DNA of 64,000 nt from Litoribacillus peritrichatus (GTDB taxonomy: Bacteria; Pseudomonadota; Gammaproteobacteria; Pseudomonadales; Litoribrevibacteraceae), in contig NZ_BAABBN010000017.1 of the NCBI RefSeq assembly GCF_039537985.1, positions 294,856 through 358,855 of the forward strand, written 5' to 3'. Under the pieces are notes generated by a model. It was not told the DNA's origin. It searched no databases and saw only the letters and a list, made by a program, of their open reading frames with translations. Both the position numbers and the translations under genes were made by a program. Within the stretch, counting starts at the first letter, position 1. Every line of letters begins with the position of its first letter. Below, piece by piece: positions 41,614 to 50,926 of this stretch.

Positions 41614-42219
41614 ATGACTCAATACCAGCCGCTTAAGCTCGTTTCGCTGAACGCTTCAGTACCTTCCAATGCCGCCAAAGCCAATTTTTCAAATTTAAAA
41701 CTCTCGCTTACCAGCCCGGCTTCCATTTTGGTGGATGCTTATTCCGATCAGAAACCGGTCACCGTCCATGGAGACGATGGCGTTCAGGAAACGCTGCACG
41801 TGATGCAGGCAATGAGAGTGTCTGTGTGTGTGGTAGAAAACAGCCAGGGCGCTGTTGTTGGCATTGTTACTAAACGAGATCTGATGGGCCAGCGGTCGGT
41901 GGCTTTTTGTACGTCAACCGGCATTCCCAGGTCTGACTTATCGGTTCGGGATGTAATGATTCCCCGGTCTTCATTGTATTGTATTTCCAAAGAAGAGGCT
42001 CGCAGTGCAGATATTGGTGATGTGGTCGAAACGCTGAAACGAATCGGTGATGGTTATATTTTGATCACCGACAATCAGGCGCTCAGTTCGGTAATTTATT
42101 GTGTGGTGTCCACTCAAGAACTGAACAGTATGCTGGATACCCATTTGCAGTTAGGTTATCGGGCGCTGAATATGATGGACATGCATTTTTCGTTATCCGG
42201 CCTGTCATCCGATTTTTGA
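41614..42219 (+). CDS. CBS domain protein
   Basis: A 201-residue cytosolic protein that consists of a CBS pair after a variable N-terminus. CBS 1 (about 45-95) includes ETLHVMQAMRVSVCVVENSQ and VVGIVTKRDLMGQ; CBS 2 (about 105-170) starts LSVRDVMIPRSSLYCISKEE and ends with GYILITDNQALSSVIYCVVS. CBS pairs usually bind adenosine nucleotides and sense energy state. No catalytic domain is attached. The stop of the convergent HDOD gene lies seven bases away. The target is unknown. Confidence 0.82.
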   Translation: MTQYQPLKLVSLNASVPSNAAKANFSNLKLSLTSPASILVDAYSDQKPVTVHGDDGVQETLHVMQAMRVSVCVVENSQGAVVGIVTKRDLMGQRSVAFCTSTGIPRSDLSVRDVMIPRSSLYCISKEEARSADIGDVVETLKRIGDGYILITDNQALSSVIYCVVSTQELNSMLDTHLQLGYRALNMMDMHFSLSGLSSDF

Positions 42220-42226
42220 TGGGATT

Positions 42227-43072
42227 TTACATGCACAACATGCGCTTAATGGCGCGGATTTTTTCTCTGGCGGAGTCGATCCACTGCATGCTCATTTCTG
42301 CCGTGAAATCTAACTTTTCCAGATGACGGAATGCAGGGATTTCGCTGGTGGGAGGGCACTCTTCAAGGTGCTGTTTCTCCTTTAAATAATGATAACGTGC
42401 AATGGTGATCAGGTCGGTGGTGTCCAGATAAGGCGTGGATTCAAATTTCCAATTGTTGCGGGCTTTGACTGCGTCTTCGAAGGTTTTTCCTAATCCCCAG
42501 AGCTTGATGAGTGCTAAGCCGGCTTTGGTCGCGTTTTCTTCCACCAGGAGTTCAACGTCTTGTTCTTCCAGTTCGGGAAAGTGTTGCAAATGATTGATCA
42601 GCGGCAGTGCCCCGATATTCTGCAACATGGCGGCTACCATGCAGTGTTCACTTTCCATGTCCGGTAGGTAGTCGGCAAGCACCGCCACGATAGCGGCTAA
42701 TTCGGTGGCTTCATTCCACTGATGAATCAGTACCTTTTTCCAAGCCCCTTCGGTACTGACAAACATGGTTCGCATGGTGTATGTCAGGGCCATGTTTAAT
42801 ACGGACTCGATGCCAATTAAGCCAATGGCGTCGGGCAGAGCATTGACCCGATTCTGAGTTCGGTACAATGGGCTGTTGGCTACTTTTAAGAAATGCGCAG
42901 TTAAACCCGGGTCGAGAAAAATGACTTTCGCGACAGAGCTGGCGGTGGAGGATTTCTTTTTAACTTCTTGCTGAATCGTCATGGCGACTTCAGGCAGGCT
43001 GGGCAGAATTAACTCCCCGGCTTCAAGGTCCTTTTTCAGCGAGGCTGATATTTGTTTTTTTAATTCAGTCAT
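42227..43072 (-). CDS. HDOD domain signalling protein 2
   Basis: A 281-residue protein centred on an HDOD domain: LILPSLPEVAMTIQQEVKKK, ARVIFL-type VAKVIFLDPGLTAHFLKVAN, SPLYRTQNRVNALPDAIGL. The HD motif is lost here (AAMLQNIGALPLI), more so than in the paralogue at 27683, so catalysis is unlikely. Its role is probably to bind partners or cyclic dinucleotides, as suggested for other HDOD proteins. No other domain is fused. The start follows AAGTTACTTATATG, without a strong Shine-Dalgarno sequence. Confidence 0.85.
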   Translation of the reverse strand: MTELKKQISASLKKDLEAGELILPSLPEVAMTIQQEVKKKSSTASSVAKVIFLDPGLTAHFLKVANSPLYRTQNRVNALPDAIGLIGIESVLNMALTYTMRTMFVSTEGAWKKVLIHQWNEATELAAIVAVLADYLPDMESEHCMVAAMLQNIGALPLINHLQHFPELEEQDVELLVEENATKAGLALIKLWGLGKTFEDAVKARNNWKFESTPYLDTTDLITIARYHYLKEKQHLEECPPTSEIPAFRHLEKLDFTAEMSMQWIDSAREKIRAIKRMLCM

Positions 43073-43407
43073 ATAAGTAACTTTGTTAATTTTACTTCTC
43101 GTCCATCCGAATAATCATAGCCGGATTTCTGTAAATTTCAGTGTAATTCGTGTTATTTACGACCAGTGACTGGAATTCGTGTCCAAAGCCATGCCGTCGT
43201 CCGGATGCGACGCTTGGGGAGAGTTAAATGGGCGTTGGTCTAGCCGTCGCTACTACTGGGCGACAGTGGTTGGGTCTGGTATCCTAGCGGATTAATTACA
43301 TTGTGCCCTGATTGCATGATTAAGGGCGGCTGACCGGAAGAGCCTTAGTGGTATAATAATCGGGTCGGCCTTTATACGTTGATATACAAAAAAGATGAGG
43401 AAAGTTC
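43073..43407. other. Structured intergenic region upstream of ilvD
   Basis: This 335-base gap holds three short hairpins (centred near 43168, 43203 and 43255) and, at its right end, a promoter for ilvD. I see no convincing open frame or tRNA. The hairpins could belong to a small RNA or to the leader of an earlier transcription start. Confidence 0.4.
43330..43357 (+). promoter_or_regulatory. Sigma-70 promoter upstream of ilvD
   Basis: CTGACC (43330-43335), 16-base spacer and a perfect TATAAT (43352-43357). Transcription would start near 43364, giving a leader of about 44 bases before the ilvD ATG, which itself follows GAGGAAAG. The leader is too short for an attenuator peptide. Confidence 0.65.
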
Positions 43408-45246
43408 ATGCCTGAGTATCGCTCTAAAACATCCACGCATGGTCGTAACATGGCTGGCGCTCGTGCCCTATGGCGTGCCACGGGCATGACAGATGAAGAC
43501 TTCCATAAACCGATCATTGCCGTTGCGAACAGTTTTACCCAATTTGTACCTGGTCACGTGCATTTGAAAGACATGGGTCAGCTGGTTGCTCGTGAAATTG
43601 AAAAAGCCGGTGGCGTTGCCAAAGAGTTTAATACCATTGCTGTTGATGATGGCATTGCCATGGGTCATGACGGCATGCTGTACAGCTTGCCAAGCCGTGA
43701 GCTGATTGCTGACTCGGTTGAATACATGGTGAATGCTCACTGTGCGGACGCCATTGTGTGTATTTCAAACTGCGACAAAATCACACCGGGAATGTTGTTG
43801 GCTTCATTGCGTTTGAATATTCCGGTGATCTTTGTTTCCGGTGGCCCAATGGAGGCCGGTAAGACTAAGTTGTCTGAGCATAAACTGGATCTTGTTGATG
43901 CTATGGTCATTGCCGCTGATGACAGCGCCAGTGATGAAAAAGTCGCTGAGTATGAGCGCAGTGCCTGCCCTACTTGCGGGTCGTGTTCAGGCATGTTTAC
44001 TGCCAACTCAATGAACTGTCTGACCGAAGCTTTGGGTCTGGCATTGCCAGGCAACGGTTCTACGCTGGCCACTCACGCTGATCGTGAACAGTTGTTTTTG
44101 GAAGCGGGTCGCCTGATTGTTCAAAACGCCAAACGCTATTATGAGCAGGATGACGAATCGGTATTGCCTCGTTCCATCGCCAACTTTAAGGCGTTTGAGA
44201 ATGCGATGACGCTGGATATTGTCATGGGTGGTTCCACCAACACCATTTTGCACTTGTTGGCGGCAGCTCAAGAAGCTGAACTGGACTTTGACCTGAAAGA
44301 CATTGATCGTTTGTCTCGGGTTGTGCCTCAGCTGTGTAAAGTGGCTCCGAACTCTCCAAAATATCACATGGAAGACGTGCACCGGGCGGGTGGCATCATG
44401 GGCATTTTGGGTGAAATTGACCGTGCCGGTCTTTTGCATAATGAACTGCCGACGGTACACAGTAACACCATGACCGAAGCCTTGGACAAGTGGGACATCA
44501 TGCGTAACCCGAGTGCTGAGGTAATTAACTTCTTCAAAGCAGGCCCGGCGGGCATTCCAACTCAAACGGCGTTCAGCCAAAGTACTCGTTGGCCGACACT
44601 GGATGGTGACCGTAAAGAAGGTTGCATTCGCAGCATCGAAAATGCGTATTCGCAAGAAGGTGGCTTGGCGGTATTGTATGGCAACATCGCCTTGGACGGT
44701 TGTGTGGTGAAAACTGCGGGTGTGGATGAATCCATTTTGGTTTTCCACGGCAAAGCGAAGATTTTCGAATCACAAGACGCTGCAGTGACTGGCATTTTGA
44801 ATGATGAAGTGAAAGAAGGCGATGTGGTAATTATTCGCTACGAAGGGCCAAAAGGTGGGCCGGGTATGCAGGAAATGCTGTATCCAACGTCTTATCTGAA
44901 GTCGAAAGGCTTAGGCAAAGCTTGTGCTCTGTTGACCGATGGCCGTTTCTCGGGCGGGACATCAGGACTGTCCATTGGTCACTGTTCCCCGGAAGCCGCT
45001 TCAGGCGGTGCGATTGGTTTATTGAAAGACGGCGACTCGATCGTGATTGATATTCCAAACCGTAGCATTAACGTTGAATTGAGCGATGAAGAGTTTGCTG
45101 CGCGTCGTGCGGATCAGGATGCCAAAGGTTGGAAACCTGCTGAAGACCGACCGCGTCGCGTGACCACTGCGCTGAAAGCGTACGCTAAGTTTGCAACCAG
45201 TGCGGATAAAGGTGCGGTTCGTGATAAGGCAATGCTGGACGAATAA
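43408..45246 (+). CDS. ilvD: Dihydroxy-acid dehydratase
   Basis: IlvD dehydrates dihydroxy acids in valine and isoleucine synthesis and carries an iron-sulfur cluster. The protein has 612 residues. The cluster cysteines are seen in [12 protein letters not shown] and [20 protein letters not shown]. Other signatures are [37 protein letters not shown] and [14 protein letters not shown]. It begins after a clear RBS (GAGGAAAG) and is monocistronic, ending at a bidirectional terminator. No other ilv gene lies in the window. Confidence 0.97.
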   Translation: MPEYRSKTSTHGRNMAGARALWRATGMTDEDFHKPIIAVANSFTQFVPGHVHLKDMGQLVAREIEKAGGVAKEFNTIAVDDGIAMGHDGMLYSLPSRELIADSVEYMVNAHCADAIVCISNCDKITPGMLLASLRLNIPVIFVSGGPMEAGKTKLSEHKLDLVDAMVIAADDSASDEKVAEYERSACPTCGSCSGMFTANSMNCLTEALGLALPGNGSTLATHADREQLFLEAGRLIVQNAKRYYEQDDESVLPRSIANFKAFENAMTLDIVMGGSTNTILHLLAAAQEAELDFDLKDIDRLSRVVPQLCKVAPNSPKYHMEDVHRAGGIMGILGEIDRAGLLHNELPTVHSNTMTEALDKWDIMRNPSAEVINFFKAGPAGIPTQTAFSQSTRWPTLDGDRKEGCIRSIENAYSQEGGLAVLYGNIALDGCVVKTAGVDESILVFHGKAKIFESQDAAVTGILNDEVKEGDVVIIRYEGPKGGPGMQEMLYPTSYLKSKGLGKACALLTDGRFSGGTSGLSIGHCSPEAASGGAIGLLKDGDSIVIDIPNRSINVELSDEEFAARRADQDAKGWKPAEDRPRRVTTALKAYAKFATSADKGAVRDKAMLDE

Positions 45247-45273
45247 TCGCCAGCGGTTGCTGAGTAGTGACAC

Positions 45274-45305
45274 AAAAAAGGCCATCGATAGTGATGGCCT
45301 TTTTT
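45274..45305. terminator. Bidirectional terminator between ilvD and hpt
   Basis: A 13-bp perfect stem (AAAAAAGGCCATC with GATGGCCTTTTTT) around a 6-base loop, with a T-tract on each strand. It serves ilvD on the plus strand and the Hpt gene on the minus strand. Confidence 0.92.
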
Positions 45306-45361
45306 GATGGTGTTTGTTGGTTACGAATAGTCCGGCGGCGCTGACTATTTGGGCAATTAAC

Positions 45362-45700
45362 TTACAGGTATTCATCCAATTCTGCTAATACCTGCTGAAC
45401 CATTGCCTCGATTTCCGGGATTTCGGTCTCCGCCTGATCTAACAGGTTGTCTTTATAACGTAGTTCTAATTCTTCTGCTTTTTGGGAAACCTTGATCGCG
45501 CCGTAATTACCCACCGAAGATTTAATGCTGTGAACGGCCCTGCGCATGGTTTCATGGTCTTGCTCTTGGTAGGCGTTTTTTAATTCGGTGACGATGCTCT
45601 CAAGCGATGCTCGGGAACTGGACAGAATGATGGAAAATTTTTCGTCTCCAATGAGGCCTTTTAAATTTGAAACCGCATCAGGATCATGAAGTTTGGACAT
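45362..45700 (-). CDS. Stand-alone Hpt (histidine phosphotransfer) domain protein
   Basis: A 112-residue helical bundle, with the phosphorylatable histidine in RRAVHSIKSSVGNYGAIKVS, which fits the Hpt consensus HxxKxxxxxxG. The rest is helix, without a receiver or kinase domain. Such proteins relay phosphate between a hybrid kinase and a response regulator. No partner gene is adjacent, and the window's kinase at position 1 has no receiver domain in its visible part. Partners are unknown. Confidence 0.87.
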   Translation of the reverse strand: MSKLHDPDAVSNLKGLIGDEKFSIILSSSRASLESIVTELKNAYQEQDHETMRRAVHSIKSSVGNYGAIKVSQKAEELELRYKDNLLDQAETEIPEIEAMVQQVLAELDEYL

Positions 45701-45827
45701 TATGAAGTGAACCCTTGTCTTGTTGAATAATTTCCTTTGGGATTCAGTTTAGTCGATAGATTCTAAGTTGGGTAATTTCTTGAGCAGTAAATTGTTTTAA
45801 AACAGCAGTATATAAAATGTTTTTGAA

Positions 45828-45944
45828 ATGCAACGGGATCGATCCTGGGCGTCATTAAGAGGAGAACCGTCAGCTCCCTGTATTATTGAAACGGAACAAG
45901 GAGCGGAGAAGCCTGGCTTTCAGAGGAGAAATCAGCAGCGCTAG
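45828..45944 (+). other. Unassigned intergenic stretch with a doubtful 38-codon frame
   Basis: The 249-base gap between the Hpt gene and argA contains the 10-base palindrome GGATCGATCC near 45837 and an open frame of 38 codons starting at ATG 45828. The frame has no Shine-Dalgarno sequence and no recognisable features, so I do not call it a gene. A TATAAA-like box at 45812 lies upstream; a small RNA cannot be excluded. Confidence 0.25.
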
Positions 45945-45949
45945 ATGTG

Positions 45950-47278
45950 TTATATGTCTTTGACCAAAATACGTGAGTTTCTTTGCCAGTTATACAGTTG
46001 TTGTCGCGCGGGAGGCAGTTGTTCGGGTTCGGCTTTTTGAAAGCCTTGTTCGATAAACCAGTGGCCGGTGCGGGTGGTTAACACAAACAGCTTTTTGAAG
46101 TTACGGGCCCGGCACTTTTGCTCAATGTAGGCGAGTAGCTTTTCGCCGCGCGCGTCACCACGGTATTCAGGGTGTACCACCACACAAGCCAGTTCTGCCC
46201 AGGTGATGTTGGTGTCCGGGTCATGATACGGATACAAGGCGGAGCAGCCCACAATCATGCCCTCCCAGTCCATTACCGTAAATTGTTCAATTTCTTGTTC
46301 CAGTAACTCACGTGACCGTTTGACCAGTACGCCTTTTTGCTCCAAGGGTTGGATTAAATCAAGAATACCGGCGGTATCAGCAATCGATGCCTGACGAAGT
46401 ACTTCGGTCGGTTCGCGGGTTAGCAAGGTACCGCAACCGTCCAGCGTATACAGTTCTTGCAGTAAAGCACCATCGGACTGGTAGCTCACCAGATGAACCC
46501 GTGAAAGGTAGTTTAACGCCACCAAACTGGATCTGAGATTGACTTCAATCAGAGGATCAAGCGGATTCGTTTTCAGCAGTTGTCTGATTTTGCCGGGGGT
46601 TAGCTCCCGAACCAGCTTGCCGTTTTGCATGACGCCAGGGCTGTCTTGAAATAAAACCAGTTTGTCGGCCTGAATGGCTTTCGCCACGTCGGTGGCTAAC
46701 GCTTCTGAAGGCAGGTTGAACACTTCGCCCATAGGCGAAAACCCCAATGGCGGAATGATGACAATCCGGCCTTGACCCAAGTCGTCCAGAATGGCTTGGT
46801 GATCAACCCGGCGGACTTCTCCGGTATTGCCAAAATCAACGCCGTCTTTCACCCCTATCGGTTGTGCTGTAATGTAATTGCCGCTGCTGATCCGAATGTC
46901 GGCACCGTGCATAGGGGAGTTTGGCAGTCCCATGGAAAGCATGGACTCCAGCTGAATTCTTAAACTTCCGACGGCGTCTTTGACGTAAGGTAGCGCGTGT
47001 TCAGAGGTCACTCGTAATCGTTGTTCAATCACTGAATCAATATTATGATCGGCCAGTTTTTGATCAATTTGAGGGCGGGCACCAAACACGATGCATAAGC
47101 GAGCGCCCAAACTGCTGAGCGTGGCGATGTCGTGAATGATGTTCGGCAGGTTGTCATCAGCCAGACTTTCCCCATTAAGCAGCAGCACCAGCGTTTTTCC
47201 GCGATGGGCATTGATATACGGTGAAGTATTTCTAAACCACTGAACGTACTGCTTTTGATCCACGAGCTTTTCCTTCAT
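45950..47278 (-). CDS. argA: N-acetylglutamate synthase
   Basis: Catalyses the first step of arginine synthesis from glutamate and acetyl-CoA. It has an N-terminal amino-acid-kinase-like domain (about 1-290, RNTSPYINAHRGKTLVLLLN then VFGARPQIDQ, and later RIVIIPPLGFSPMGEVFNLP) and a C-terminal GNAT acetyltransferase domain (ELACVVVHPEYRGDARGEKL, LLAYIEQKCR, LTTRTGHWFIEQGF). The kinase-like domain usually binds arginine as feedback inhibitor. 442 residues, as in E. coli ArgA. The adenosine kinase gene starts 21 bases upstream in transcription order. argC lies at 56701, in a separate operon. Confidence 0.95.
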   Translation of the reverse strand: MKEKLVDQKQYVQWFRNTSPYINAHRGKTLVLLLNGESLADDNLPNIIHDIATLSSLGARLCIVFGARPQIDQKLADHNIDSVIEQRLRVTSEHALPYVKDAVGSLRIQLESMLSMGLPNSPMHGADIRISSGNYITAQPIGVKDGVDFGNTGEVRRVDHQAILDDLGQGRIVIIPPLGFSPMGEVFNLPSEALATDVAKAIQADKLVLFQDSPGVMQNGKLVRELTPGKIRQLLKTNPLDPLIEVNLRSSLVALNYLSRVHLVSYQSDGALLQELYTLDGCGTLLTREPTEVLRQASIADTAGILDLIQPLEQKGVLVKRSRELLEQEIEQFTVMDWEGMIVGCSALYPYHDPDTNITWAELACVVVHPEYRGDARGEKLLAYIEQKCRARNFKKLFVLTTRTGHWFIEQGFQKAEPEQLPPARQQLYNWQRNSRILVKDI

Positions 47279-47298
47279 AGGTACTTTGGTGTGACGGC

Positions 47299-48321
47299 TT
47301 AAGCCGTCACTGATTCTTCCAGAATTTCTTGTTTTAGCGTGTCATGGGTTTCCGCAGGCAGACGAGCACCGAAGTGTGTTACCAGTTCTGACGCTGCTCG
47401 GCTGGCCAAGCGTCCGGCCAAGTCTGGGGTATGACCGTGGGTAATGGCGTATAAATATGCGCCTGCAAACATGTCACCGGCGCCATTGGTGTCAATTGCT
47501 TTGACAGGGAAGGCCGGAATTTCATAACGTTCGCCATCTTTAATTACGAGCGCGCCGTTCTTACCGAGGGTGACTACCAGATGTGAGGTCAGCTGAGTCA
47601 GAGCTTCAACGGCGTCTTCCACCGATTCTTTACCGGTGAATAATTGCGCTTCCTGATCGTTACAGAACAATAGGTCAACGCGGTCGCCCAGCATTTCAGC
47701 CAATCCGTCTTTGAAGAACTGGGTCATGGCCGGGTCGGAGAATGTCATCGCGATTTTAGTGCCGGCTTTACGCGCCACTTCTCTGGCTTCAATGGCTGCG
47801 CTGCGACCTGAGTCGGACGTAACCAGGTAACCCTCAATGTATAGATATTCGGAGTCGGAGATGGCGTCGGTCACAATGTTACTTTGGTCGAACAGCTCGG
47901 ATACGCCCAGATAGGTGTTCATGGTGCGTTCGGCATCCGGTGTGACCATGACCAGACACTTGCCGGTCACGCCCGTTTCGCGATTGCCGTTCATGTTGGT
48001 ATCAACGCCGGCGGCCATCAAATCTTTCACATAAAAATCACCGGTTTCATCATCGGATACCCGGCAAGAATAGAAATTGGAGGCACCAAAGTAATTCGCT
48101 GCAATGATGGTGTTCGCTGCAGAACCGCCGGAGGCTTGTTTAACGACACCAAAACGTTCTTTTAAATCATCAAACAAAACGTGGTGCTGTTCTTCGTCGA
48201 TGAGGGTCATCATTCCTTTGTCGATGCCTTTGTCGGCCAGGAACTGATCGCTGATTTCGAACTCCATATCAACCAAGGCATTACCTAGGCCATACACATG
48301 ATATTTTTTATTGTTGGTCAT
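47299..48321 (-). CDS. Adenosine kinase-like PfkB family kinase
   Basis: PfkB-family sugar or nucleoside kinase of 340 residues. The first signature is GVVKQASGGSAANTIIAANY, and the catalytic motif is DTNGAGDMFAGAYLYAI, with the general base Asp. VYGLGNALVDMEFEIS at the N-terminus is the pattern of bacterial adenosine-kinase-like proteins often annotated as such in Proteobacteria. The exact substrate (adenosine, inosine or a sugar) cannot be settled from sequence. It forms a probable operon with argA, separated by 21 bases. Confidence 0.85.
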   Translation of the reverse strand: MTNNKKYHVYGLGNALVDMEFEISDQFLADKGIDKGMMTLIDEEQHHVLFDDLKERFGVVKQASGGSAANTIIAANYFGASNFYSCRVSDDETGDFYVKDLMAAGVDTNMNGNRETGVTGKCLVMVTPDAERTMNTYLGVSELFDQSNIVTDAISDSEYLYIEGYLVTSDSGRSAAIEAREVARKAGTKIAMTFSDPAMTQFFKDGLAEMLGDRVDLLFCNDQEAQLFTGKESVEDAVEALTQLTSHLVVTLGKNGALVIKDGERYEIPAFPVKAIDTNGAGDMFAGAYLYAITHGHTPDLAGRLASRAASELVTHFGARLPAETHDTLKQEILEESVTA

Positions 48322-48486
48322 AATGATCTCTTATCGTGTTTCGTTTTAATGGCTGGCTGGTGGAGCAACACGCCGTTTGAACAGTATTTTAATGAAACTG
48401 TTTAATAAAAACCTTAAAGGCCTTTGAAAGAACTCTATATAATATGCGACTTTAATGACAGGTAACAGGGATAGTCACCAACGCCC

Positions 48487-50880
48487 ATGACAGAACGCAA
48501 AAAAAAGCCCACTCAAAAGCGCCCCGCGACCAAGAAAAAGGCCTCCGGTTCCCGATCCCAAACGTCTCATTCTGATAAGCAACGGAAAAAAGCGCAAGTG
48601 ACGCATGAGCGGGTACGCTTAGTGCCAAACTGGTTTCGCTGGTTTGTGAAGTTATCGCTGGTGGGTTTGGTGTGTATGTTGGTGTTTTTTGTGTATTTGG
48701 ATGCCAACCTCCGTAAAGACCTGGATGCCGTGCAATGGGAATTACCTGCTCAGGTTTATGCCCGGCCGCTGGAAATTTATCCGGGTAAATCTTTGACCCT
48801 TGGTTCGTTGGTGGAGGAATTAAAAGCACTTGGGTATCGCTTTCAGCCGCATCGACGCACCGGTTATGCACAGACCAGCAGCAACAGTGTGACTATTTTT
48901 GCTCGAAAGTTCCGGTTTGAAGATGAATTACGGGAACGCGCACGGGTAACGGTGGAGTTCCAGAACGAGCGGGTTTTTCGTTTATTAGTGGACGGTCAGG
49001 AGCGGGATATATTTCGGTTGGAACCGCTATTAGTGGGCAGCCTTTTCCCCAGTCATCATGAAGATCGGCAACTGGTTAAAATAGATGAAGTACCTCAAGC
49101 GCTGAAACAAGCGCTGATTGCTACTGAGGATCGTGAGTTCTATGATCATCATGGTGTTTCTCCGAAATCCATTGTTCGCGCGATGTTGGCGAACTTTCAG
49201 GCCGGAAGTGTGGTGCAGGGGGGCAGCACGTTAACGCAGCAATTAATTAAAAACCTGTACTTAACCCGCGAACGAACCTACACCCGAAAGATTATGGAAG
49301 CTTCCATGTCGTTGCTGGTGGACTTCAGATACTCCAAAGAAAAAATTTTGGAAACGTACCTGAACGAGGTGTATCTCGGACAAGATGGGCCGAGGGCGCT
49401 GCACGGGGTGATGGCGGCCAGTTATTTCTATTTCGGGGTGCCGATTCGAGAACTGAAACTTCACCAGATTGCTCTGATGGTGGCTGTGGTGAAAGGCCCG
49501 GCCTATTACAACCCGAAACGTTTTCCGGAACGGGCACTGACCCGAAGGAATTTAGTGCTCGAGCTGATGGTGAAGGAAGGGTACATCAAACCTAAAGTGG
49601 CGGATTGGTCTAAGCGCCAGCCCATTGATGTGGTTAAACACCCGACCCGTTCTGCCAATCGTTTTCCGGCTTATTTGAGTTTGGTGCATCGGCAGTTAAA
49701 ACAAGATTATTCACCCGAGGAATTGTCCGAAGAGGGCCTCCGAATCTTTACAACGCTGGACCCGCACGTTCAGTGGACGCTGGAAAAAAGTGCTGTGGCC
49801 AGTGTCGAGCGTTTGGCCCGCAAGCATAAAAGCGAAGGCGAGCATTACCAGTTAGCCACTGTGGTGACTTCCGTGGATAACGGTGAGGTCGTGGCGATGA
49901 TCGGAGATCGCAAAGTGGGCTTTTCCGGTTTTAATCGGGCGTTGGATGCCAAACGGCCAATCGGCTCATTGGCGAAGCCAGCGGTGTATTTGTCGGCCTT
50001 GCAACGGCCGGAACAATACACTTTGGCGTCTGTGGTGAAAGATCAGGCGTTTATGATCAAAACGGAAGATGGGCAAGAGTGGGCGCCAAGAAACTTTGAT
50101 AAAAAAAGCCATGGCGATGTGCTCATGTATCAGGCCTTTGCCAAATCTTACAATCAGGCGACTGCCAGGCTGGGTTTGGAAGTCGGGTTGTCTGAGGTGG
50201 TTTCGACCTTTCGTAAATTTGGTTTTGACCAACATGTGCCAATGTTACCGGCCATCATGTTGGGGTCACTTTCACTGAGCCCTTATGACGTGACCAGAAT
50301 GTATCAGGTGTTGGCGGCGGAGGGGTTTAAAACGCCGCTGAAAGTTATCCGCTCTGTCACCGATGCCGAGGGCGCGTTGCTGGAAAGCTATCCATTGGAC
50401 ATCGAGCAAGTGTTTGATCAGAAAGCGGTGTACCTGACGGATTATGCGATGCAAATTGCTGCCCGTGAAGGCACCGGGCGTTGGTTGAATTCTGTGATTC
50501 GTCAAGATCAGGTGGTGTACGGTAAAACCGGTACGTCCAACCAACAAAGAGACAGTTGGTTTGCCGGTGTTAAGGGGGATTATTTGGCTGTCACTTGGTT
50601 GGGTCGGGATGATAATGCGCCCACGCAGCTGACGGGCAGTAGTGGGGCTCTACGAATTTGGGGTGAGTTTATGGCGCAGCTGCCGAACGAGCCAGAGACC
50701 CGGTTAGTGCCGGAAGGCGTTGGCTTTGTTTGGGTGGATGAACGCACGGGATTACTGACGGGTGAGCATTGCCCTTCGGCCCGGTTGATTCCATTTATCG
50801 AAGGCAGTGAACCGACTGACTCGGTGTCGTGTGCCGGAAAAACACAGAAAGGTTTGTTAGATCGATTGATGGATTGGTAA
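48487..50880 (+). CDS. mrcB: Penicillin-binding protein 1B (bifunctional PG synthase)
   Basis: Synthesises peptidoglycan strands and cross-links them. The order is a basic cytoplasmic tail (Lys-rich, about 1-45), a transmembrane helix (about 58-75), the UB2H domain (about 85-180), the GT51 transferase domain with catalytic Glu214 in ATEDREFYDHHG and QGGSTLTQQLIKNLYL, and the transpeptidase domain with Ser494 in PIGSLAKPAVYL and KTGTS at Lys680. The 797-residue length is typical of PBP1b. A TPR lipoprotein gene follows directly and may encode its activator. Confidence 0.96.
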   Translation: MTERKKKPTQKRPATKKKASGSRSQTSHSDKQRKKAQVTHERVRLVPNWFRWFVKLSLVGLVCMLVFFVYLDANLRKDLDAVQWELPAQVYARPLEIYPGKSLTLGSLVEELKALGYRFQPHRRTGYAQTSSNSVTIFARKFRFEDELRERARVTVEFQNERVFRLLVDGQERDIFRLEPLLVGSLFPSHHEDRQLVKIDEVPQALKQALIATEDREFYDHHGVSPKSIVRAMLANFQAGSVVQGGSTLTQQLIKNLYLTRERTYTRKIMEASMSLLVDFRYSKEKILETYLNEVYLGQDGPRALHGVMAASYFYFGVPIRELKLHQIALMVAVVKGPAYYNPKRFPERALTRRNLVLELMVKEGYIKPKVADWSKRQPIDVVKHPTRSANRFPAYLSLVHRQLKQDYSPEELSEEGLRIFTTLDPHVQWTLEKSAVASVERLARKHKSEGEHYQLATVVTSVDNGEVVAMIGDRKVGFSGFNRALDAKRPIGSLAKPAVYLSALQRPEQYTLASVVKDQAFMIKTEDGQEWAPRNFDKKSHGDVLMYQAFAKSYNQATARLGLEVGLSEVVSTFRKFGFDQHVPMLPAIMLGSLSLSPYDVTRMYQVLAAEGFKTPLKVIRSVTDAEGALLESYPLDIEQVFDQKAVYLTDYAMQIAAREGTGRWLNSVIRQDQVVYGKTGTSNQQRDSWFAGVKGDYLAVTWLGRDDNAPTQLTGSSGALRIWGEFMAQLPNEPETRLVPEGVGFVWVDERTGLLTGEHCPSARLIPFIEGSEPTDSVSCAGKTQKGLLDRLMDW

Positions 50881-50926
50881 ACTGCCAAGCTCGATCAGAG
50901 TCATTTTATAGTGTTAGGTATTTTAC

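Noticed and set aside
44008..44748. A 246-codon minus-strand frame opposite ilvD
   Set aside because: Shadow of a conserved gene; composition and lack of a ribosome site argue against coding.
45828..45944. A 38-codon frame near argA
   Set aside because: No Shine-Dalgarno sequence, no hydrophobic or conserved pattern, and it nearly abuts the end of argA. Kept only as an unassigned stretch.
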